Shown piece by piece: positions 1 to 5,622 of a stretch of 6,204 nucleotides of DNA (its first letter is position 1; every line of letters starts with the position of its first letter). The notes beneath the pieces are model-generated. The model saw nothing but the letters and a program-made list of their open reading frames with translations. It had not been told where the DNA came from and made no database searches. Both the position numbers and the translations under genes were made by a program. This DNA is from Thermoplasmata archaeon (GTDB taxonomy: Archaea > Thermoplasmatota > DTKX01 > GCA-020343715). The DNA is taken from assembly GCA_020343715.1 (NCBI GenBank), contig CP070808.1, forward strand, positions 1,414,349 to 1,420,552, written 5' to 3'.

Positions 1-20
1 GAGGGCCCTAAAGGGCCCTC
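1..20. repeat. Perfect GC-rich inverted repeat (stem-loop)
   Basis: GAGGGCCCT (1-9) and AGGGCCCTC (12-20) are perfect reverse complements separated by AA. Counting the closing T-A pair as open gives an 8-bp stem with a TAAA tetraloop. Each arm also contains the self-complementary GGGCCC. There is no T-run after the stem on the + strand, so a classic archaeal T-tract terminator is not shown. If transcription runs leftward, any T-run would lie outside the window. It may be the 3' end of an upstream gene's transcript or a dispersed palindromic element. Confidence 0.6.
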
Positions 21-32
21 GCGACCACAAAC

Positions 33-55
33 CTGGGGCCGAAATATGGCCCTAG
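33..55. repeat. Second stem-loop, 8-bp stem with 7-nt loop
   Basis: CTGGGGCC (33-40) can pair with GGCCCTAG (48-55) around the loop GAAATAT, with one G-T wobble at 35/53. It sits 12 bases after the first hairpin and shares its GGGCC core. AGGGCC at 12-17 could alternatively pair with GGCCCT at 48-53, so the two structures could be mutually exclusive if this stretch is transcribed. It lies well upstream of the TATA box of the large gene and so is probably not in that gene's own leader. Confidence 0.4.
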
Positions 56-73
56 CCAGGGGGGTGCCAGGGG
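55..73. promoter_or_regulatory. Direct repeat GCCAGGGG x2, possible factor-binding site
   Basis: GCCAGGGG occurs at 55-62 and again at 66-73, a start-to-start spacing of 11 bases, about one helical turn. It lies 32-50 bases upstream of the TATA box, a position where archaeal activators often bind. The spacing and position are seen directly; a regulatory role is inference. Confidence 0.3.
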
Positions 74-78
74 CATTG

Positions 79-88
79 TCAGGCCTGA
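79..88. promoter_or_regulatory. 10-bp palindrome TCAGGCCTGA, candidate operator
   Basis: TCAGGCCTGA is a perfect palindrome centred between 83 and 84, ending 16 bases before the TATA box. A symmetric site just upstream of the BRE/TATA region is a typical place for a dimeric archaeal regulator to act. Only the symmetry and location support this; no known operator consensus is recognised. Confidence 0.3.
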
Positions 89-104
89 GAAAACGGAAGG
101 CACC

Positions 105-112
105 TATTTATA
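105..112 (+). promoter_or_regulatory. Archaeal TATA box of the large gene
   Basis: TATTTATA matches the archaeal box A pattern (core TTTATA, 107-112) and is an AT-rich island in otherwise GC-rich DNA. Archaeal transcription normally starts about 22-28 bases downstream of the centre of the box, which predicts a start near 131-137. That is downstream of the ATG at 117 and upstream of the ATG at 204, so the box helps decide the translation start. No clear BRE is visible just upstream. Confidence 0.6.
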
Positions 113-139
113 CCCCATGGCTAATGCTACCAAGGAAGA

Positions 140-165
140 CAGGGTACTCCTTCCTGGATACCCTG
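140..165 (+). promoter_or_regulatory. Leader hairpin CAGGGTA / TACCCTG
   Basis: CAGGGTA (140-146) and TACCCTG (159-165) are perfect reverse complements around a 12-base loop. If transcription starts near 131-137, the hairpin lies at the very 5' end of the mRNA and ends 23 bases before the ribosome-binding region. It could stabilise the mRNA or serve as an operator. The inverted repeat is seen directly; its function is inferred. Confidence 0.35.
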
Positions 166-188
166 GAAAAGAGGTCTGGGAGCACGCT

Positions 189-200
189 GAGGGTGTGAGG
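189..200 (+). promoter_or_regulatory. Shine-Dalgarno-like site deciding the start at 204
   Basis: GAGGGTGTGAGG precedes the ATG at 204. GAGGGTG (189-195) is one base off GAGGTG, the complement of the archaeal 16S rRNA tail, and leaves 8 bases before the ATG. A second GAGG (197-200) is probably too close to the start to be the main site. The upstream ATG at 117 is preceded only by the TATA sequence and CCCC, with no comparable site. Confidence 0.5.
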
Positions 201-203
201 TCC

Positions 204-3200
204 ATGAACACCGTTACAGATAACCGGAGAGAGAGAAACCGCATAGCGAGGTCGATCACCATAGGGTCCTTCGCTGCCGCGATCGTACTCCTTATGATAT
301 TGGCCACGGCCATGCCCGCCGTAGCGGACGACCCCAATTCGCCCGACCTCATCATAGACGAGACGACGATCTCGATAACGCCCTCGCCGCTGGTGCAGGG
401 CGTCCCGGCCATCGTCAACTTCGAGGTGAGGAACGAGGGCAACCAGAACTCCTACAACCTCATGGCCTCCCTGTTCGACCAGGGCGAGGAGGTGGACAAC
501 ACCACCAACAGCCAGCTGAACGTGGGAGCACCCCCCTGGCCGGTGGTGCTGAGCTGGACCCCCACCGTCCCTGGCACCTACAACCTCACCCTCAAGGCAT
601 GGTACGGCGCGGGCTCCGCGAAGGAGGACGTGAAGTGGGTAGACAACACCGTGGAGTACGAGGTTACCGTCCTTTCCCGGCCCGACGCCAACATCGGACC
701 CGCGGACCTGAGCTACCTGGCGGACGACCCCGACTACGTCGTGGACGGGGACGTGGTGACCGTGAGGGCCACCATTCGCAACCAGGGCGGCGCGCCCATC
801 TCCTCATGCAACGTCTCCCTGTGGGAGGGGGCCGTGGGCCCCAGCGGCGAGCTGATCGAGGCCCACCACGGTGTGGGCATCCCGGGCAGCGGCTCGGTGA
901 GAGAGGAGTTCTTCTGGAACACCACGGGCTGGTCCGGCAAGCGTCACCTGTTCGTGGACGTGGAGGGCGTCCTGCCCCTGGAGACGGACCTAACGGACAA
1001 CCGGGCATCGTTCCAGATCAAGATACACACCAAGGAGGACCTGGTGTTCACCACCCGGGGCAACGAGATCACCTCCGACTTCAAGATCCAGTTCTTCATC
1101 ACCCTGGAGGAGAGCGGCGACCTGACCATCAGCGAGAACGGCAACGCCACCGTGTTCCAGGACTTCTCCGAGCAGTACGACCTGCTGGTCACCGACCAGG
1201 GCCGGTTCATCATCGACGGAGGCATGCTGACCGCCGACCGCAACTACACGGTGTTCCTCTCGGACAACGCCGAGCTGACGCTGATGAACGGCGCCTTCTC
1301 CAACGTCCGCGTGATAGCCAACGGCGCCTGCACCGTGACCATCGTCGACAGCGAGCTGAACGCACCATCGATAGAGATGGTCGGCGGCACCCTCACCATC
1401 TCGGGGTCCACCGTCACCGCGGGCTTCATGACCCTCTCAGGTGTGACCGTGGACATCGAGGACTCCTACGTGTCCATCGGTCAGACGGTCTACATCGACG
1501 GCGGCTACGTGATGATGAGGGACACCATGTTCTCGGTGGTCCGGGAGTTCGAGGACTTCGGGGACGCCGCCCAGGTGTTCCCCCAGCTGGACGAGCACGA
1601 CCCCGACACCAACGAGGTCCCCGGCCTTGACCCCGCCCTCGTCGCCAGGGGCAGCGGTCTGGTGGACCTGTACAACGTCAGCGTCGAGAGCCATATCCTG
1701 ATAACCTCCGAGGACAGCATCTACTGGACCCACAACAGGCTGGGTGCCGAGGGCAGGCTGTCCCAGGTGAACGTCTACCGGTACCTGCTGGTCGAGGTCC
1801 GCGATTGGTCCGACCAGGTGGTGCCCATGGCCGAGGTCAAGGTGCTGGACTACTTCGAGGAGTTCACCATCACCAACGGCACCACCGACGACTTGGGCGA
1901 CGTGACCCTGGAGGTCCTCACCGACTACATCACCGAGGCCCAGAAGCCCTTCGTTGGCAACCTGCGCGTCCGCGCCACCGCCTTCGGCAGGACCTCGGAC
2001 GACCTGCGCTTCTCCCACTACAAGTACCCTGACATGGACTTCGCCAGCAACACGATGACGGTGCGCATCGAGATGCCACCGAACCCCCACCCCGACCCGG
2101 GCCCCAACGCGATATACTACACGAGCCCCCACGAGATCGTCGGGGGCGAGTCGGGCATGGACAGGAACATCATCATCGACAACACCGAGCTGACGCTGCG
2201 GGACACCCGCTTCACCATGGAGCAGGACTTCGACTTCGAGTGGTTCATCCTGGTCACCGGCGACTTCGGAACGCTGAACGTCATCAACTCCACCATGCGA
2301 AGCCCCTTCCTCTTCACCATCTTCCTCGAGGAGGGCGCGACCCTCAACCTTTCCATGGGCTCCCAGATGCCCGGGGTGCGCATCATCGCCGCCGACCAGT
2401 CCCAGATCCAGTTCACAGACAGCGCGGTGGCGGGCGGCATCTACGCCGAGTGCCAGTCCATCGAGTTCATCAGGTCCTTCGTGGATGTGGAGCACACCTA
2501 CATGGAGGCCTCCATCATCAGCATGACCGGTGGATACCTCCACGAGAGCGCCGACCTCTACATCAAGGCCAACGACGTGCGCATCATCGACCTGGAGCTG
2601 TCCGCCGACTACGAGATCCACGACCAGGTGGGCATCACCACCCTCAGGGAACTGGTGGCCTTCTTCGGCTGGAGCCTGCTCAACAACGAGGAGTTCCTGA
2701 CCAACATCAGCGCTGGCTACTTCACCCGCTTCGCCACCGAGAGCAACATCACCATCGAGACCTCCCACCTGCTGGTGGACAACTCCCTCATCTACGCGTG
2801 GGACACCCACATTATGGTACGCAGGTCACCGCTGCCGGACCAGGCCCGCATCATCGGCAGCTGGGTCGGCGGCATCGGCCTGGAGCTGGTGTCCGACGAC
2901 CTGGAGGCCTACGACAGCTACTTCAACAGGCCGCTGGACGACTTCGAGGGGGCCGACTTCGCGAAGCTGTACGCCGTTGAGGTCCCGGGCATCGAATGCG
3001 CTGGGTCCGCCGAGGTCGAGCGGTACTGGTACCTGACGGTCACCGTCTACGACGGGGCCGGCTCCCTGGTCATCGGTGCCCTCCTGGAGGTCTACTCCTC
3101 GGACACCAACGAGCTGCTGCTGCCCGTGCCTGGGACCGAGAGCCTTACCAAGAGCCGGACCAACATCGCCGGGAGGCTGACGGTGCCCGTGCTCGCCAAC

Positions 3201-5330
3201 ATCACCGACAGCTCCGGGGACTTCTTCGTGGGCTCGGTGTACTTCAGGTGCAAGTACGACGACGGCATCTTCGAGAGCAATCCCATCTACACCGGGACGA
3301 AGCAGGCGACCATCAAGAGCAACAGGGCCTTCGACCTGTTCTTCGCAGAGACCATCACTCCTCCCGAGAAGGAGATCATGTACTGCCTGTACAACATCAG
3401 CCAGTCCGGCCCCTCCATCGACCTTCGGTACTACAACCACACCTTCGAGAACGAGGAGGAGGCCACCGAGTTCCTACACATCTACCACGGCTACGAGCCG
3501 GAGAGGGTCCGGTCCGACTGGATCCTGGTGAGGGACACGCCCATCAACATATCCTTCAAGGCCACCCAGAAGATCAACGACGTGTGGGTGCCCCTGTCCA
3601 AGGGCAACGTCTTCATCTACATCCTCAACGGGCACAACGATGTGTTCGACCCCAGCAAGATAGTGCAGGTGGGCAACGAGGACATGGTGGTCAACGTGAC
3701 CACCGACGAGGAGGGATACGGGAACACCACGATACCCATCCCCAGCGCCCTGGCCAACTTCACCCTCTACATAGCCATCTCCGGTGGCACCTACGACCCC
3801 ACCCCCACGCCCATCGACAACAGGGCATGGAACTTCACCGTTCTACCACCCCAGACCATCTGGATAGACGAGTCGACCCAGCTGAACTCCGACCCCGTGG
3901 AGGTTGGCTCGCCGGTGTCGATCACGGGCTACGTGCGCTACATCTTCACCAACAACGGGGTGGACCGGGCCGAGGTGACCATCTCGGGAACCCACATCTC
4001 CACCACCAACGGCCTCACCGACGAGGACGGCAGGTTCATCATCAACTTCCAGGCCCCCATCATGGTCATCAACAACCTGACCCTCCACATCAGGGCCGAG
4101 GACCCGAGGACGGGCGAGAACGACACTTTCTCCATCCAGTACGATGTGGTGCCGATTATTGTGCCACCAGAGGAGCCAGAGACCAACTGGGCCCTCATCT
4201 GGACGGTCATCATCCTGATCGTGCTGGCCTTCGCCATCGCCTTCGGCGCGGTCATGATGTACCGCAGGCACTACGGCGAGGTGGTCGAGTGCGGCGAGTG
4301 CGGTGCGTTCATCGCCGCCAACTCCACCACTTGCCCCAAGTGCGGCATCGAGTTCGAGACGGACCTGGCCCGCTGTTCCGAGTGCGAGGCATGGATCCCC
4401 GCCAACAGCTCGTCGTGCCCCGTCTGCGGCACCGCGTTCACCATCGAGTCCCTGGAGGAGCAGGTGGCCCGCGAGGAGATGGACGAGGAGATGGTGCCCA
4501 TCGACCAGGTCACCACCTCCACCGCCACCATGGCCCCCCTGGCCCTGGACAAGGCCACCACCGACGCGAAGTGGGGCGACCGGGACGAGAAGCGCCGCCG
4601 CCGCATCAAGAAGCGGGTCAAGAAGCGGCTCACCGTCACCGACACCGCCGAGCTGGACGAGGGCGAGGTGGACTCCGCCGACCTGTTCGTCGGCGAGGAG
4701 GGAGAGACCACCAGGCTACCTGGCCTGGACGTGGACGAGTCCTCCCTGGACGACGAGGACCTGTCGAGGCTGCTTCCCACCGAGGACATGCTCAAGGACC
4801 TGGTGCTCACCAGCGAGGAGAGTCCCCTTCCCGAGGACACCGAGTCCCTCGAGCCCGAGGGCGAGCTGGACCTGGACGAGGGCGACACCGAGATCGACCT
4901 GGGCGAGCCCGTCGACGAGGAGCCCAGCCTGGACCTGGAGGAGGTCTCCCTAGAGGAGGTCCCCGAGCCCGAGGAGCCTTTGGAGGAGATACCCGCCCCC
5001 GAGGAGCCCGAGGCACCAGAGCAGCCCGAGGAGCCCGAACAGCCCGAGCAGCCCATGGAGGACCTGGACGAGGGCGACGTGCCGATGGAGCCCGAGGACG
5101 AGGGCCCCGAGAGCCGTGAGCTCCTCTCCGAGCTGGGCCTGGTCGCCGAGACCGCGGCGGCAGGAGACCTGGACGAGGAGGCCCCCGAGGACGAGGGCGC
5201 CCTGTCCGGTCTGCTGACCGAGGAGGAGGAGGCCAAGGAGGCCCCGAAGCTCTGCCCCAACTGCGGAGGCAACTGGATCCTCTACAAGGACGGGGAGTAC
5301 ACCTGCCGCATCTGCGGTGAGAACTGGTAG
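204..5330 (+). CDS. Giant type I membrane protein: CARDB/beta-helix/Ig-like ectodomain with cytosolic zinc ribbons
   Basis: This encodes a 1708-residue surface protein anchored by one membrane helix; its exact function is unknown. The signal peptide has an Arg-rich n-region (R8-R16), a hydrophobic core at 18-37 and an AVA|DD cleavage site after A41. The ectodomain has two CARDB-like domains (about 46-157 and 160-276), beta-helix-like stretch 1 (277-521), a carboxypeptidase-regulatory/Ig-like domain (522-623), beta-helix-like stretch 2 (652-937), a second such domain (938-1049) and two more Ig-like domains (1106-1214, 1215-1316). Each of the four Ig-like domains has a T-[DN]-x-x-G turn (561-565, 986-990, 1167-1171, 1272-1276). 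At least 20 N-x-S/T sequons occur before the membrane helix (about 1329-1352), which is followed by YRRHY. The cytosolic side has zinc ribbons with C1363/C1366/C1377/C1380 and C1391/C1394/C1405/C1408, a basic patch (1463-1475), an acidic linker and a last ribbon with C1684/C1687/C1701/C1704. I chose ATG 204 over ATG 117 (29 codons longer) because it has a ribosome-binding site, lies downstream of the predicted transcription start and places the signal peptide at the N-terminus. Adhesin, S-layer-associated protein or surface sensor are all possible roles. Confidence 0.9.
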   Translation: MNTVTDNRRERNRIARSITIGSFAAAIVLLMILATAMPAVADDPNSPDLIIDETTISITPSPLVQGVPAIVNFEVRNEGNQNSYNLMASLFDQGEEVDNTTNSQLNVGAPPWPVVLSWTPTVPGTYNLTLKAWYGAGSAKEDVKWVDNTVEYEVTVLSRPDANIGPADLSYLADDPDYVVDGDVVTVRATIRNQGGAPISSCNVSLWEGAVGPSGELIEAHHGVGIPGSGSVREEFFWNTTGWSGKRHLFVDVEGVLPLETDLTDNRASFQIKIHTKEDLVFTTRGNEITSDFKIQFFITLEESGDLTISENGNATVFQDFSEQYDLLVTDQGRFIIDGGMLTADRNYTVFLSDNAELTLMNGAFSNVRVIANGACTVTIVDSELNAPSIEMVGGTLTISGSTVTAGFMTLSGVTVDIEDSYVSIGQTVYIDGGYVMMRDTMFSVVREFEDFGDAAQVFPQLDEHDPDTNEVPGLDPALVARGSGLVDLYNVSVESHILITSEDSIYWTHNRLGAEGRLSQVNVYRYLLVEVRDWSDQVVPMAEVKVLDYFEEFTITNGTTDDLGDVTLEVLTDYITEAQKPFVGNLRVRATAFGRTSDDLRFSHYKYPDMDFASNTMTVRIEMPPNPHPDPGPNAIYYTSPHEIVGGESGMDRNIIIDNTELTLRDTRFTMEQDFDFEWFILVTGDFGTLNVINSTMRSPFLFTIFLEEGATLNLSMGSQMPGVRIIAADQSQIQFTDSAVAGGIYAECQSIEFIRSFVDVEHTYMEASIISMTGGYLHESADLYIKANDVRIIDLELSADYEIHDQVGITTLRELVAFFGWSLLNNEEFLTNISAGYFTRFATESNITIETSHLLVDNSLIYAWDTHIMVRRSPLPDQARIIGSWVGGIGLELVSDDLEAYDSYFNRPLDDFEGADFAKLYAVEVPGIECAGSAEVERYWYLTVTVYDGAGSLVIGALLEVYSSDTNELLLPVPGTESLTKSRTNIAGRLTVPVLANITDSSGDFFVGSVYFRCKYDDGIFESNPIYTGTKQATIKSNRAFDLFFAETITPPEKEIMYCLYNISQSGPSIDLRYYNHTFENEEEATEFLHIYHGYEPERVRSDWILVRDTPINISFKATQKINDVWVPLSKGNVFIYILNGHNDVFDPSKIVQVGNEDMVVNVTTDEEGYGNTTIPIPSALANFTLYIAISGGTYDPTPTPIDNRAWNFTVLPPQTIWIDESTQLNSDPVEVGSPVSITGYVRYIFTNNGVDRAEVTISGTHISTTNGLTDEDGRFIINFQAPIMVINNLTLHIRAEDPRTGENDTFSIQYDVVPIIVPPEEPETNWALIWTVIILIVLAFAIAFGAVMMYRRHYGEVVECGECGAFIAANSTTCPKCGIEFETDLARCSECEAWIPANSSSCPVCGTAFTIESLEEQVAREEMDEEMVPIDQVTTSTATMAPLALDKATTDAKWGDRDEKRRRRIKKRVKKRLTVTDTAELDEGEVDSADLFVGEEGETTRLPGLDVDESSLDDEDLSRLLPTEDMLKDLVLTSEESPLPEDTESLEPEGELDLDEGDTEIDLGEPVDEEPSLDLEEVSLEEVPEPEEPLEEIPAPEEPEAPEQPEEPEQPEQPMEDLDEGDVPMEPEDEGPESRELLSELGLVAETAAAGDLDEEAPEDEGALSGLLTEEEEAKEAPKLCPNCGGNWILYKDGEYTCRICGENW
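1032..3350 (+). repeat. Internal duplication in the ectodomain (beta-helix plus Ig-like module, two copies)
   Basis: Residues 277-623 (1032-2072) and 652-1049 (2157-3350) are diverged copies of one module. Anchors align almost without gaps: Q319-D-F...L328-V-T330 matches Q674-D-F...L683-V-T685 (offset 355), V368-R-V-I-A372 matches V725-R-I-I-A729, and D382-S383 matches D739-S740 (offset 357). Both copies end in an Ig-like domain opening with R-Y-x-Y/L-L-x-V-x-V-x-D (near 524-533 and 940-950). Copy 2 is about 50 residues longer, mostly between the beta-helix stretch and the Ig-like domain. The copies differ strongly in sequence, so the duplication is old. The beta-helix fold is inferred from short alternating strands rich in T, V, I, S, D and G. 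Confidence 0.65.
4290..4430 (+). repeat. Tandem zinc-ribbon pair, 28-residue period
   Basis: Two CxxC-x10-CxxC units lie at residues 1363-1380 and 1391-1408, with an exact 28-residue (84-base) shift between matching cysteines. Both share the pattern C-x-E-C-x-A-[FW]-I-x-A-N-S-[ST]-[ST]-C-P-x-C-G. They start only about ten residues after the membrane helix, so they sit on the inner face of the membrane. This style of short ribbon is common in archaeal, particularly Thermoplasmata, membrane proteins and usually binds one zinc ion each. The partner they contact is unknown. Confidence 0.75.
4959..5054 (+). repeat. Pro/Glu low-complexity stretch in the cytosolic tail
   Basis: Residues 1586-1617 are almost wholly P, E, Q and A, with P recurring every two to five residues (EEP, PEQP and PEEP units). 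The DNA is a degenerate GAG/CCC repeat that could expand or contract by slippage. It lies within a longer acidic linker (about 1480-1680) that is expected to be unstructured and to hold the last zinc ribbon away from the membrane-proximal pair. Confidence 0.7.
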
Positions 5331-5358
5331 GGGGACCACCCCCCTCCAGCCCATTTTT
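5329..5358 (+). terminator. Candidate terminator of the large gene
   Basis: AGGGGG (5329-5334, starting within the TAG stop codon) pairs with CCCCCT (5340-5345) around a 5-base loop, and a T5 run follows at 5354-5358. Archaeal termination depends mainly on T-tracts, so the T5 run is the key element, although it is short. The overlap of the stem with the stop codon is compact but not unusual. Confidence 0.45.
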
Positions 5359-5622
5359 CAATGGTCCAGGCCGCGCCATGTCAACGGATGTGGTGGGGGA
5401 CGGTCATCAGGATGGCCCCCCTCCGGGTAAGGTCGCAAGAGGAATTGGCCATCGGTCACCTGGGGATGGGGCGCTTGGGATTATTGGCGGCCCCTCATGT
5501 TGGTCCATCAAGTAACCATTCCAGTATCCCACCGGGACCGAATAAGGTGTGCTACCACCCGGGCGTACCTTACGCTGGCGGGAGGTCAATGAACAATGCT
5601 CCCATAGATGGGAGGGGCCGTC
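5331..5622. other. Convergent intergenic spacer, no gene seen
   Basis: This spacer of about 290 bases lies between two convergent genes. Apart from the two candidate terminators at its ends, it holds a 7-bp inverted repeat, GATGGCC (5411-5417) and GGCCATC (5447-5453), with a 29-base loop. No tRNA-like cloverleaf, conserved RNA motif or promoter was recognised. Short open frames cross it on both strands, but their products are low-complexity, lack ribosome-binding sites and resemble no known protein. Confidence 0.6.
5591..5614 (-). terminator. Candidate terminator of the minus-strand gene
   Basis: CTCCCA (5599-5604) and TGGGAG (5609-5614) form a perfect 6-bp stem with a 4-base loop. On the minus strand the stem begins 8 bases after the TGA stop of the partial gene and is followed by a T-rich stretch reading CATTGTTC. 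The T-tract is interrupted, so termination there is plausible but not certain. Confidence 0.45.

Noticed and set aside
117..203. 29-codon N-terminal extension of the large protein from ATG 117
   Set aside because: The ATG lies almost against the TATA box, has no ribosome-binding site, and would place extra residues ahead of a normal signal peptide.
1437..2810. Long minus-strand open frame (457 codons) inside the large gene
   Set aside because: Its product is a biased V/G/D/H/L mixture expected from the antisense of a gene with strong G/C third-position preference, and it resembles no protein.
2996..5119. Long plus-strand open frame (707 codons) in another frame
   Set aside because: Its product is dominated by R, G, H, P and Q, the typical +1/+2 shadow of GC-rich coding DNA. 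The true frame has recognisable domains throughout.
4271..5272. Serine-rich minus-strand frame opposite the acidic tail
   Set aside because: The serine runs are the antisense reading of GAG/GAC/GCC codons; there is no start signal and no recognisable domain.
5351..5364. CCATT/AATGG inverted repeat over the T-run
   Set aside because: A 5-bp weak stem that overlaps the T-tract is not a convincing separate element.
5411..5453. 7-bp inverted repeat with a 29-base loop in the spacer
   Set aside because: The loop is long and the stem short for GC-rich DNA, and it is not next to a promoter or T-run, so it may well be chance.
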